From: Arthrobotrys musiformis
Taxonomy: Eukaryota > Ascomycota > Orbiliomycetes > Orbiliales > Orbiliaceae
Direction: 5' to 3'
Length of the DNA: 64,000 nucleotides
Assembly: GCA_036971715.1 (NCBI GenBank)
Contig: JAVHJL010000002.1
Coordinates: 3,008,501-3,072,500 of the forward strand
The translations under genes and the position numbers were made by a program. This document shows, one piece after another, positions 44,461 through 55,875 of this stretch. Each line of letters opens with the position of its first letter. Positions within the stretch are counted from its first letter, which is position 1. The notes below the pieces were generated by a model. It was given only the letters and a program-made list of their open reading frames with translations, was not told where the DNA came from and made no database searches.

Positions 44461-46731
44461 CTAAACAGGCGATAAAATTTGCTGGGGTTCTTCCCAACTG
44501 TCACCATCAGCAAACCAGCGTTCCTCATAGAGTGCGTCGCCTCCCTTGAAAACGAACAAACTCCTGTTAAAATCAAGCACTGAGCCAGATGCAATAGCAG
44601 CCACCGTGGTAGAGGCACCTTCAAAAGAGGGCATTTGTATCTCTTTAATCGTTTTCGAAGGAAGCGACCATTGCGAGGCTACTCCATCTTTAGACTTCCA
44701 AAACATCGCAACCTCTGGAGAATTATAATTAAGCATCATAGCACACGCAGCAATGGGGGTGTGGGCCGGTGCCCTCACTGGCCGAAGTTCACCTATAGAA
44801 CTCTGTCAGCTATCGCTTCAGCTACTCTGACTTGCTTTTGCGTAAGATGATTTACCTTTTTCGAACGTGCTACCATTGTAGATAATTTCCCTCAGAAACT
44901 TTTGTTTGCTCTGGTAGTATATGTGGAAGACATCTCCGTTACCGCCTCGATAGTATGCAACTGCAAGATATGACCCGCCGAGGGCGGCCGGCAGTGCTAC
45001 ATTTCCTTTCTCCCAACGCCCAAGTGAACTTAAATAACAGTATTCTTGTATGTCAAAGCTTTCGGGTCCTAGATTGATTACGTTTAGAGAGTTTATACAA
45101 CTCAGAGCATGATTGATCGTGAAGAAGCTTACCCTGGTAGAAAATCCGAATAGATGATCCACCGGCTGATACAGCCGCAGTGATCTTGGAATTGGCGGCG
45201 ACACGTATTTGGTGTGTACCGAGTGACCCGTTTGACCATCCTCGGCTCGCTGTCCAACATTTCTCTTGGATAAGTCCCTGATTTGTGGTATAGTAGAGTC
45301 GGAGCTGTTAAGCCCGGGTCACTCGAGTCAGCCGACAGGATCGTAAATTAAAAGGACATACAAGATTAGATTTGAACGGCTTACATCCTCTCCTCCAGCA
45401 TGCGCAACCGCAGTTAGCGGGGTGTAAGATGCCGCATCAAGTATATCGAGTTTATGTGACCTCCAATTTCCCAAGTAATCATCGAACATGATTTCGAATA
45501 TACCTCTGTTATCTTGGAACCAAATGCGATGACCTAGGCTATCTGAATGGATAGCGGCAACAGAGTATCGCACCTCGGGATATGTTTCAGAAGCGGCCGA
45601 GCCGGACGGTGTTGGAAACTGTGCTGCCGGAATTGGCGGAGTCGGGAGCGGCGCCGGAAAATAATTCTGGTTCCCTGGAATTGGAGGAAAGCCTGGGGAC
45701 CCGAACAGCGGCGGTGAGTATGGAGGTGTAAAAGGCGGGCTCGATGTATTATATCTCAGGGGGGTTTGAGGAGACACCGATTGAAGAAGCTCCTTTGCAT
45801 AGGCCGCAGCCGCTAAGGCAGCGTAACCTTGCCATCCTTTGTTCTTGTGCGTGTCGGAGTAGTCGCATATGCCTCTGATGACAAGACACCTTACTGAGAT
45901 TGCTTTCAGCACTCCAGCGGCTTCCATTTCGACACATTTGGCCCTATACCGCTGTCGGATTGCTTCTCTCTCCCCGGCGTTCTTGATTACCGCATCGCCC
46001 GTGGCAATCGTCCCGTAATGCACCACCGGGTTCGAATGCCCACGAGGGACCCTAGAGATTTTATTATTGTTGTCGCATTGGTCACACGGTGTTCCAGGCT
46101 TGCCATTGTGATCATAGGCAAAGTCGTATAAAATATCCTCTTGTTCTGGCCTCCCGTGTTTACCCCTCATGCCCGGATACTTTGCGAGCGCTTTATCAAT
46201 CCACTGTTGAAGGGATCCTTCAAAAATAGGCCCCAGGCCCTGAATTCGACCGATAGCAGTTAATAGCTGGTGAGGCGGTTTATCCAAACTACCGACCCGT
46301 ACTGTACCATCGGCTTCCTTTTTGACCAAGTCTACTTTGACGACCCCTGGAAGATCCAGTTCGGGTACACCAACCACTACATCCCCCAGTCTGATACTTT
46401 CGACATCAGTTGATTTGTCTGGTATCCCGCCGCCAACTCCAACCATCAAGCAAAACTCCAGTCGTGAAAACGTCGTATTCATGTCCCTTGCAACCACCGT
46501 AGCCGAAGCGGTGGCATACTCGCCCTTTGGCAAACAGGCCATGATGATATTATGCGGCCCAATGCTTCCCCGGATATAAGCATTCTGGTCTCGCGATTGA
46601 TAGCCTGTAGGTGGCGGGTCTGCGTGTATAACATCCAGTACGGCGACCGAGGCCGTAAGCTCTGGTGTGATGGCGCATATCCAGCCAACCGTGTACTCGT
46701 CATTATGCAGAGCAGGCGGTCGTTCCGCCAT
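44461..46731 (-). CDS. Nucleoside phosphorylase domain fused to six-bladed fucose-lectin-like propeller
   Basis: Four exons on the minus strand, complement(join(44461..44792,44856..45068,45133..45304,45385..46731)), 687 residues. Residues about 10-318 are a PNP_UDP_1 (purine/uridine phosphorylase) domain of the type found at the N-terminus of fungal NOD-like receptors: EYTVGWICAITPEL, phosphate-loop segment GVGGGIPDKSTDVESIRLGDVVVG split over 98-121, EMEAAG at 268-273, and RGICDYSDTHKNKGWQGYAA at 287-306 with the conserved Asp. A Pro-rich linker (about 325-385) leads into a C-terminal region with six spaced copies of a motif like RIWFQDNRGIFE and RLYYTTNQGLIQE. That is the pattern of AAL-type fucose-binding beta-propellers; Arg and Glu of the sugar site are kept in blades 1-3. 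No NACHT/NB-ARC or repeats are present. No signal peptide. Confidence 0.86.
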
Positions 46732-47240
46732 CTGATATTATAAAAGCGTAAAAGATCTGTCGTAGAACGTACCCTGCAAAGCTCTCCCCGTATGAGGAAA
46801 GGTAAAATTATGAATTCTGACAGGCCGCCATGTTCAAATATCCGTAACCTTGCTCATCATTGTAAAGGAAGTTCTGTCGCACCCAAAACGCAGCTGCAGG
46901 ATTACTTGTAACGCTGTGCCAAGATATAGAGCTCAGCGGGCGGGGTGCTCTCGCATGTAGACAAAATGCACACTTCTTCAGGTTAGGACATAGCGCAATA
47001 TTGTATGTATGCGTACAGCTGCGGGGTTAACTTTTGGAAACACCCCCAAATCGCAAGCGGAGCCAGGATAACCAGATCCTTTCTTATCGCCTGTCAACTG
47101 TTTGTACATATATTCTTTTTCATAATTTCATAATTTTTTGTTGTTCAATGTTTTCCTGTTGTATTATAATTGCCCCTGGCAGCGCTCGCAGTAACACATT
47201 CAAGGGAATGCTCTCTTTTTTTTTTTTTCCTTTTTTTTCC

Positions 47241-47276
<36 letters not shown>

Positions 47277-47546
47277 ATATGCACTTCGCCGTAAATTCTA
47301 TAATCTTGTAGCTCAGTAGCTTTCGCCTCGAACTAGTGTAATGTCTAATAGTGTCGGTAGTGTCCGTTCGTAGATAGTAAATTCGGGGACCAGGGTATGG
47401 TCTAGGATACCGCTGTATGTCGGCGCAGAAACTCGATTTTCGATATCAATGTTGAAAGACGAAAAAAACACCCACTTCTAAGCTTCGCGACACATGATTG
47501 ACATCGATGCATCCGCGCAGCTAAAAAGCTCGTCATATCACGCACA
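46732..47546. other. Divergent intergenic region with long T-runs
   Basis: 815 bases between divergent genes. It carries T-homopolymer runs at about 47216-47273 (three runs, the longest about 30 bases). No gene supported. Confidence 0.45.
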
Positions 47547-49633
47547 ATGCGAGAGCCCGACCTCTATCGTATAGCGCGATGCATGCGCAAGAATCTAGTT
47601 CATGCCCACCGACCGCGGCTCCGCCTAATCCACACCACTGCTCAATGTCGTCTCCGTATTCAAGAAGCGAGCAGTGTCAAGCCTCCAGTTTCGAAGGACG
47701 CGGGCAGCGGCGACAGCATAAATGTTCTGCAGCCCCACGAGTCCACTAAAATCCAAGCCGGCGTTCTCGAGAGGTCCCCGGACCGTTTGAACCTGTACAA
47801 GGCTCTCAAAAAGTTAAACAAAGGACCCGGGTCATGGGCACCTATGTGCTTTCCTCCGCCGAAGTTACAGCTGGCTCTTGAAGACCTCGCGGCAGAAGAT
47901 CCTCCCGTTAGACTTGCCCGTTGGCCTCCCCGGTCCCTTACGCGTGAAATAACGCAACGATGAGTTGAGAAAGAGATGTACCTTGGCTAAGAAGAATCTA
48001 TCGGGATTTACTAGTTTTGGGTTCGGAGAAAACATGCGAGCTCGTGCGAAAAGTGCTCTACAAATCCTTTTACGACAATGCCATGCCGGAAAACGGAAAC
48101 GACAATGGGGGCATCCAGGCGCCATATGAGGAACCGGGTACGCTCTCAAAACCAACAGGTAAAGTGACGCATCTGCCGTAAGTGTGATCTAATTCCCTAT
48201 TCGCATTTCATTTCATTATGTGAGATCCCGCCAGCTGATATGAAATCTTATATAGGTATGGAATCGACGGCCGACCGACGTCCATATTCCTGGGAAGATT
48301 GAATTATGATAGTACTGGCACCTTTGTTGACCCAACCATGCCTCTGGTTGTCCGCTCGTCGAAAGTGGAGGAAACAAAAACATGGGTAGTCCATCGGACT
48401 TTTATAATTCACGAGGACCCCGCGACCCTGATATCGGAGATGAAGCTCGAAGAGCTGAGAGAGAAGTCGCCCATTGAATTCATCCGCGATGTCCCCATGG
48501 AGATCTATCAGAAAGAAACAATGAAAAACGGACAGGATGCGAAACTCCTAGTTAGCACCGAGGCAGCACTACTCGCCCAGGAGGCTTCGGGAGACCAAGT
48601 TAGGACGGGCATCAAGGACTCCCGCCCACAGAATTACTTGGACAATTCGGGGCTCACACAACTACCGGACCTTCTAGTAGCAGCTGCCAAGAGAAAAGAC
48701 CAAGGCAACGATCAAATACCGGACCATGTTCGGGATTACTTGGTTGGCGTCCTTTCAAGTCGAACCCTTCCAGACGAATCTCAGTTCCCTACCTTTGATG
48801 CATTCCTCCCTGTTGCAAAGCGAAGGGATATATTGCAGATTGAGCATCTGATTAAAATGGGCATGGTTGAACTTCAAAAACAAGTTACTCAGTTATCCGA
48901 ACTTGGGCATGAGCTCGCCAGGTCTCCGATAATAGCAAATTCTGCGTTAAAGAAGTGTCGTTACATCCCAGAAATATCTTTGTTATGCTCTACGGATTTC
49001 CACTCTGCAATGGTCCATGGGATGATCACAACGAGTAGGCTCTATCTGAGAGGTACTCCCGACGACATCAAACTAGATAAATATCTTGGGGTCGATGCTA
49101 GGAATACACCATTCCTAGAAGATTACGAGCCCTTGAAACTTCAAGCCTTCGGTAACTTCAAATCCATGATTTTTCAACTTGGAGAATCGTTGGTGCCGCA
49201 CGTACGAGCTCGCAACCGAGAATTCCTCACTTCGTCCGGCTGGGGGGCCGTTGCCGCCGGCCTTCTAGCCTACAATGGCATCGATCCGGCGATTTCGCTC
49301 TCGATCTTCGCCGCTATTCTTGCGGTTTCAGTGAGGAGGTTTTACACCGAAGTCAAAGGTTTATGGAATTCCTATGTCGAGCAAGTGGCGGCTAAGAGTA
49401 CCGACTTCCTGCAAGATTTGAAGCTCTTCTTGACGGATTCTGTTAACTCTAGCGAGGCACATGAACAATATCTCAAGAGCCACCAGGTGAACGCAGAAAG
49501 TCACGTACTACTACGCGAGAATGCTGCCGAGGCTAGAGCATTGTTATTGAAGGTCGCACCATCTCTTCGATCCGAGTTCCCGCAGTGGGAGGAGTCTACA
49601 AATCCATCCAAACCTTCGCCTAAAGACCCTTAA
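47547..49633 (+). CDS. Mitochondrial membrane protein, possible Mmc1/dynamin-like
   Basis: Three exons, join(47547..47919,48015..48177,48256..49633), 637 residues. The N-terminus is basic and rich in Arg/His/Ser without acids (RIARCMRKNLVHAHRPRLRLIHTT), a good mitochondrial presequence. Around 120 the joined exons read PVRLALLGSEKTCELVRKVL, similar to the start of the degenerate GTPase-like domain of the fungal Mmc1 family; YGIDGRPTSIFLG follows. The C-terminal 250 residues are helical, with a hydrophobic hairpin at about 510-545 (WGAVAAGLLAYNG, ISLSIFAAILAVSV), then long helices, as in dynamin-like stalks with a membrane anchor. I assign the family from overall pattern and memory, not alignment. 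The first intron uses a weak donor (GTTGGC) and should be checked; without it the frame stops at 47963. Confidence 0.5.
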
Positions 49634-49924
49634 TGCCTGCCCCTGGCCTTATACGGCTATGTATATACACCAATTTTTGATAGTGTACGAATATCTCGAA
49701 GAAAAAAAGAACAAAAATCAACTTGTTTCTACCAAAGAGACCTTGCTCCGAGACACCGTGCTAATGAAGCGAAAACAAAAAAAAACCGAAGTCTATTATA
49801 CACATGTCTGGGACTTATATAAGACGGAGCCGGAACCCCCAATGTAGAGGACACCAGCTAACAGCATCAGCGCCACCCCATGGTTGGACTTGATACTTGC
49901 TTCCCACCTCAAAAAGAAATGACA

Positions 49925-50508
49925 CTATAGCCCCACCGATTTCCTAGCACACTGCCGTACAATCTTTTCATACTGTGCTCTATCCTCACGAAACATCTTG
50001 CTCGCGTCGATGTTGGCGCCGCTCTCGTCGTTCGGCTCTGCCAACATGCTCATAACGCTCAACAAGACCTTTTCTACCGATTGTATCGGCGACCAACGCT
50101 CGCTAGCTGACTCGTAATTGAGTGGATCATCGCCTGGAGGGTGTAGGATGGAGATGCAAACGGTGCCGTCCGGGTAGATGTTCGGATGAAGAATATCGCA
50201 TGTGAACTTCAGTTCCGGTGGAGATAGAGGGTAGTCCTACAACATAGATATATAAGCCATTCTGCCCAAAGAAATATATAGAGAAACCCTAGAGCTTCAC
50301 GCGAGTATGCAGGCCGTCTTACATCTGGAAACTTGAGGGTGGCGCTGAACATTCCGCCTTCGAAGGGAGTGTCGGGTGGGCCGGCGATCAGGCACTCCCA
50401 GAGCATGAAATTGTCCTCCGCGATGGGACCAGCGTAGATACCCTCGGTTTCATTGTTGATGAGTTCGCGATACTCGGAGAGAAGCCGCCGCACTGCTTTT
50501 GCCGCCAT
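49925..50508 (-). CDS. ubc7: Ubiquitin-conjugating enzyme E2, Ubc7 type
   Basis: Two exons on the minus strand, complement(join(49925..50236,50323..50508)), 165 residues, the usual Ubc7/UBE2G2 length. The E2 core is complete: YPLSPPELKFTCDILHPNIYPDG includes the HPN motif, and Cys89 in GTVCISILHPPGDDP is the ubiquitin-accepting residue, at the same number as in yeast Ubc7. The acidic loop insert after the active site (HPPGDDPLNYESASERW) separates the Ubc7/Cdc34/UBE2G class from other E2s. Ubc7 works at the ER membrane with Cue1 and Hrd1/Doa10 ligases in ER-associated degradation. The single 86-nt intron (GTAAGA to TTGTAG) joins LKFPD with DYPLSPP. ATG 50508 gives the canonical MAAKAVRRLL start. 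Divergent from the next gene, 364 bases apart. Confidence 0.94.
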
Positions 50509-50872
50509 GGTCACGAGCTGGATGGGTGTTTGAAAGTTTGAGAGACAGACAGCTGCAATTCTGAGAATGGCGCCGTGGTGTTTGTGTGGAACGTGGTGTT
50601 GCTGCCTTCTCTTATGACCGATTGAGCTGGTACTTAACTCCGGCCAACGATAAACCCAAACTTCCTTTACTGCAGCTGTAATATATCTAACAAACATCGA
50701 TACATCACCACTTCACATTTTGAAGAGAACTATTCGGTTAGACTCATTTGGGCATCCCAGGCCTTGGATAGAGCTTCACCGGCTTTGATATATCACCGGA
50801 ATCACCTATATCAAAATATTGATATCTCCCTGAAGTTACGAGCATTTTGTGGAGTCAGATATCAGCGCAAAC
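50509..50872. promoter_or_regulatory. Shared promoter of ubc7 and pseudo-hydrolase gene
   Basis: A 364-base divergent intergenic region. No clear TATA box or factor site; it must contain both transcription starts. Confidence 0.45.
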
Positions 50873-51668
50873 ATGCCAGGCACCCCGCCAACATCCGCCA
50901 CTTTCAAATCCCACACCGTGATTCCGCCCAAAAAGGATTCACCCGCTAACGTCCTTCTTCTCCTTCACTCAATTGGTGATGGGCCAGACAACTTTGCCAA
51001 TCTGGCGAGAAACTTGAATCTCCCAGAGACTACTTGTATCTCACTATGCGCGCCGAACAATCTACCGTTTGGCCTGCCGGGTTATCAATGGGGCGAAGAT
51101 GTCGTTTTTGAGGGGCAGGATCTAAGTCTCGACGTCAAATTTGCAAAAGCGGGGTTTAAAACATTAAAAATTGTGGTGGAGAAGTTAATAGCTGATGGGT
51201 GGAGAACGAGGGAGATATTCTTCTTCGGATGGGGGCAAGGTGCAATCTGCGTCTTCGACTATCTATGCCGTGAGGGAGTCGAGTGGACGGGTATGACCAG
51301 CGAATTTGGAGGCGTGGTCAGCATTGGCGGCATCATCGGATCGGAAGTTAAGACTGTGGTAACGGACGACGCAAAGAAGAGCAATACACCGGTTGTGGTA
51401 TGCGGTGGAAGGAACGGGCTATTAACAGCGAGGGCAGCGGATAGAGTCAAGAGCCTTTTCAAGGATGCCCAGGTGGTGAAGTGGGATCGTGAAGGCGATG
51501 GTATGATGAACGATGCGAAGGAAGCACTTCCTGTCATGCAGTAAGTGATTCCACGATTTACATGTTAGACTCCACGCTCAATCTAACACTCGATGTTACA
51601 GGTTCTTTTCAAGAAGGCTGTTGAGCAGGAAGGGAGTTCCAGAAGGATTCTCTGAGCTCGAAGCCTAG
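50873..51668 (+). CDS. Alpha/beta-hydrolase-fold protein lacking the catalytic Ser (phospholipase/carboxylesterase-like)
   Basis: Two exons, join(50873..51540,51602..51668), 244 residues. The fold matches the APT/carboxylesterase family: LLLLHSIGDGPDNFANLARNL (about 28-48), then LCAPNNLPFGLPGYQWGED, and strand-turn-helix FFFGWGQGAICVFDYL. At the nucleophile elbow (GxSxG) the residue is Gly121, so the enzyme lacks its serine. The His region is also altered (WDREGDGMMNDAKEA). Length and conserved ends (FFSRRLLSRKGVPEG) argue against a decayed pseudogene. A GFGQG-type elbow is, from memory, shared by a group of fungal relatives, which would make this a conserved non-catalytic branch. Cytosolic by sequence. 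The intron (GTAAGT, 61 nt) joins VMQ with FFSRRL. The window also holds an intact relative at 10165-11100. Confidence 0.78.
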
Positions 51669-52798
51669 TTTTGATGTGTCCGGGATGCCCCGTCCTCGGT
51701 CCGCATCATCTTCAGGGTGTATGCATGCTTTCACCGGAAAATCCATTTTTAAAATGTGACCTAATCACTGCTTCGGTTCACGAATTCGAAATCCAGGACC
51801 TTAGAGGGAGTAATTCCATGGTTCGAATGTCCTTGGAATCCCAAGATGCGTCTCGTATTCCATGGGTTCAGCCTATGCATCCTATTCTTTCGAGTCGAGC
51901 ATTTCAGCGATATATCATTTCTCAAATATATACAAGTATACAACCCCAAAGTCATTTTCGCCTCCACGATTTATAATACGTTATAAAACAAAATTCGCCA
52001 ATCAATTTAGCCAGGCCATCTCGGGACCGGCGGAGCGATAATCCGCCCTAAACCCACATCATGGTATCTCGCGGGTGGCGGGGACCCGTTCGAAAGCAGG
52101 TACCCCTTCGATTGCGGAGACGCCTAGACTAATTTGCTCAATCCGCGAGGTGGGGCCCTCTTGAAGTCCCTGGTTGTACAGCCTATACGGAATAGTAACC
52201 TCGCCTGCATACGGGAATAGTGTTACAATTATGCAAATACATGGCTATGCAACAGACCATTATCAATATGATTTCCAGAATACTCGTCCCCACTTGGCAA
52301 ACAGCGTCGTGGAGGAAAAGAGCTCGTATTCGGAACCAGGTGAACCTTCTGCATTGCGACATCGAAGCCATAGTTCACGATGCAGAACCATGCAAATCAA
52401 ATGCCCCACGTGTGTTTCACCATACGTACATGTATACACCTTTCCACTGTCGCTACTACATAGTATATTATATCGGATGGATAAAGTTGTGGTTGTCGGA
52501 AATCTGCACCGTCGGATAATCTAGTCCCCAGTCATCTACAAGGGTCCTAGACCTGGATTCTGTACCTGACTATCACCTTGGCAATATCGCGTACCTCAGG
52601 AACAATTAATCCCGATCTCAGATTGATGCAATTGCATGACTAGCTAGTATACTTGCAGTCGCCATCCAAGATTATCATATATATCTCGAGAGCCATGCCA
52701 CTGTCATTCGTTTCCCTCTTCCTCAACGTGCCTAGAACGTGCGCGTCGACGGGTTACTTTGTGGTATTTTTGTTAGAGCAACACGGATTTCTCCCAAA
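51669..52798. other. Intergenic region before xyloglucanase
   Basis: 1.1 kb without a supportable gene. ATATATAT lies near 52676-52683, about 120 bases before the GH74 start, and could act as its TATA element. Confidence 0.4.
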
Positions 52799-55572
52799 AT
52801 GAAAAAGACAGCAGCGGTTGGCATTGCCCTAGCCGCGCTCTCCGGCGTTCGTGCTACTGCCCCGGTAAACTACACCCAGCAGTACACATGGAAGAACGTT
52901 AGAACCGGTGCAAGCGGTGGTATGTCCTTAGATCATTTTGCACCAATTGAGGTTATTCGCGTGTGCACGATTTCAACGGATATTTAACATCGGGTTGTAC
53001 TACATTAGGCTTCGTTACCGGTATCGTCTTCAGCGAAAAGCAAAAGGGTGTCGCATACGCTAGAACCGACATTGGTGGTGTCTACCGCCTCAATTCGGAT
53101 GATTCGTGGACTCCTCTCCAGGACTACGTCAATAATACCCTCTGGAACGAACACGGCGTTGACGCAGTCGCCCTCGATCCCAATGACGCCTCCAGGGTCT
53201 ACATTGCTGCTGGTATCTACACAAACTCGTGGGATCCATACAACGGCAAAATCTTATCGTCTACGGACTACGGAAATACATGGACCAGAGCATACTTTCC
53301 CTTCAAGTTTGGTGGAAACATGGCCGGTAGACAGATGGGCGAGAGGCTAGCTGTCGATCCTAACAAGGGCAGCATCTTATACTTCGGTGCAAGGAGCGGG
53401 AACGGGTTGTGGAAGAGTACCGATTATGGCAAGACATGGGCGAAGGTTACTAGCTATACCGCTGTTGGTAGGTAGCCCATTGTTTTTTGAACTTGCACAG
53501 CTGTAAGAGGTTTATGTTAATGATGGACGGTTTTAGGAACGCACATCGTGGACCCCGGTGATACTGGACAAAACGGTGATATCATCGGTCTTACTTTCAT
53601 CGCTTTTGATAGCACTAGCAGCAGTGCCGGAACTGCTTCAAAGCGAATTTTCGTCGGAACTGCTGACTCTTCGGCAACCGTTTACGTATCAGAGGACTCC
53701 GGCGCTACTTGTGAGTCCGAAATAGTGATTATCTCAAAGAAGGAGGTGCAGACATAGTTAACACATATTATATAGGGTCCGCAATTCCCGGACAACCAAC
53801 TGGCTTCCTCTCCCATACCGGAAAATACTCACCAACAGAAAAGGCTTTGTATGTCAGCTACGTTGACAATGCTAATACATACGGAGGTGGTGACGGTTAC
53901 GTCTACAAGTACTACGTAGAATCGAAGACCTGGGTCAAGATTCTAGATGACAATGGAACCGGATTCGGATTTGGCGGTCTTACTCTCGACCCCCAGAAGA
54001 ACGGCACCGTTATGGTTACCACATACCATCAATGGTGGCCTGATGGAAATATCTACAGATCTTTGGATGGTGGATCGACCTGGACAACCATCTGGGACTT
54101 TGACTGGAGCGGTGTTCAGCCACCAGTCAAGAGGAGGTATGATTGGGACGTTAGCCAGGCAAATTGGCTTCCAGAAATCACTGGCGATAAAGCTACCGGG
54201 GTAAGAATTCCCACTCAAAATTACAAATTCACGGAATCCCGCCTCTAACCTGAAACATTTAGTGGATGATGGGAAGTATCGCAATCGATCCTTTTGATTC
54301 TGACCACTTCCTCTATGGCACTGGTGCTACTGTCTTCGGTTCTCACAAGCTCACCAACTGGGACAAGAACGAAAAGTTCACACTGTCTTCTCTGTCTTAC
54401 GGAATGGAAGAGACGGCAGTCCTGGGTCTCACCTCGCCCCCACAGGGCCCACATCTTCTATCTGTTGTTGGTGATGTTGGTGGCTGGAGACACGATAACC
54501 TCGATGTTGCCCCTAACAAGGCATTCTTGACCCCATCTTGGGGTACTACCCGCTCCATCGACCACGCTGGCGCCAAGCCAAACATCGTCGTCCGCTCTGG
54601 AGATGGCGAAGGAGGCCTCGCCCTCTCCAATGACACTGGTGCTACCTGGCATATTCACGCTAATGCCGGGTCTTGGACAGGAGGCCGTGCCCAGCTGTCT
54701 GCCAATGGCGACTTCGTCGTTTGGGCTGTCAACGACGGTCTTTACGTCTCTGCCAACGAGTATCCATTCCAAAAGGTCCAAAATATTCCATCCGGAAGCT
54801 ATATTACCGCCAACGATAGAAGCCACAACGGTCTTTTCTATGCGGCCGAGACTAGCAACTTTTATGTCTCGACGAATGCGGGCTCTACCTACACTAAGAA
54901 GACTTCTTCCATTGGATGGATTAGAGAAATCGGCGTTAACCCATTCAGATTGGGCGACGTCTGGATTGCTACCGATACTGGTATCTGGCATAGCATCGAC
55001 TCTGGCAATACCATTACCAGAGTTGGGCCTGCTACGGATGCTTATCACGTTCAACTTGGCAAGTCGGCGACGAGCAATGGGTATCCTGCCATCTTTGCCG
55101 CAGCCACTATCCAGGGTTGGGCCGGCCACTACAGGAGTGACGAGTAAGTTTTCTCTTTCAAAGATCCTTCACAAAAATACCTCTAGGTCGATCTAATGAT
55201 ACTAACACTTAATAGCGGTGGTTACACCTGGACTCTAATCTCGGACGACCTCAACGGCTTCGGAACACCAGGAAACAACATCTACTCCGCAGACCCTCGT
55301 TTGTATGGCCGTGTTTACATCGGAACTAACGGCCGCGGTATTTTCTACGGAGATGCCTCCGCTACCTCTCCTGTCCCTGCCGCCGCAGATGCTTATGGGC
55401 AGTGCGGAGGTCAAGGATATACAGGCCCTAAGGCCTGCCCCCACGGATATACCTGCAAAGTCTCGAATGCTTGTAAGTACACCCTGCGCTACCTCCTAAC
55501 TACTTCGACGTGGATCGGTTTTACTGACGGCATCACCGCTGGGGATTTATAGATTACTCGCAATGCTTGTAA
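52799..55572 (+). CDS. GH74 xyloglucanase with C-terminal CBM1
   Basis: Seven exons, join(52799..52919,53009..53467,53537..53710,53776..54200,54263..55143,55216..55472,55553..55572), 778 residues. It cuts the beta-1,4-glucan backbone of xyloglucan. A signal peptide (about 1-20) is followed by the tandem seven-bladed propellers of GH74. ARTDIGGVYR carries Asp61 (catalytic base position) and VVGDVGGWRHDNLD carries Asp464 (catalytic acid position), a spacing close to the Trichoderma enzyme. The repeated STDYGNTW, SEDSGATW and SLDGGSTW blade motifs are clear. A short Ala/Pro/Ser linker leads to a CBM1 (AYGQCGGQGY to YYSQCL) whose last residues come from a 20-nt final exon. Six introns of 62-89 nt were needed; every junction restores conserved sequence. 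Confidence 0.94.
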
Positions 55573-55875
55573 AATGTCAAACAGGGTCCAGCAGTATTCC
55601 TAAGGTAGTTACCAGCAGACATCTGGTTTGTATAATGATTCTGGTCCGAGAATATGTGGATATACTAGGCCGGCTGGGCCCGATTTATTTTGATATGATT
55701 CGACGTATATATATTTTTTATTCAGCCCATGTGTATATAACCCAATTTAACTAATATCAGAATTTACACGAATCCGCCCCAAGAAAGAAAGAAAACCAGA
55801 ACAAAAAGGATATTGTGAATGGGCTGGCCCATTTATATTGGATCATATATTCCCCCGGTTACTCCACCCTTTCGC
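55573..55875. other. Convergent intergenic region
   Basis: 303 bases between convergent genes, with no gene or repeat of note. Confidence 0.4.

Noticed and set aside
54458..55129. 223-codon open frame antisense to GH74.
   Set aside because: Lies fully opposite a conserved GH74 exon; no domain.
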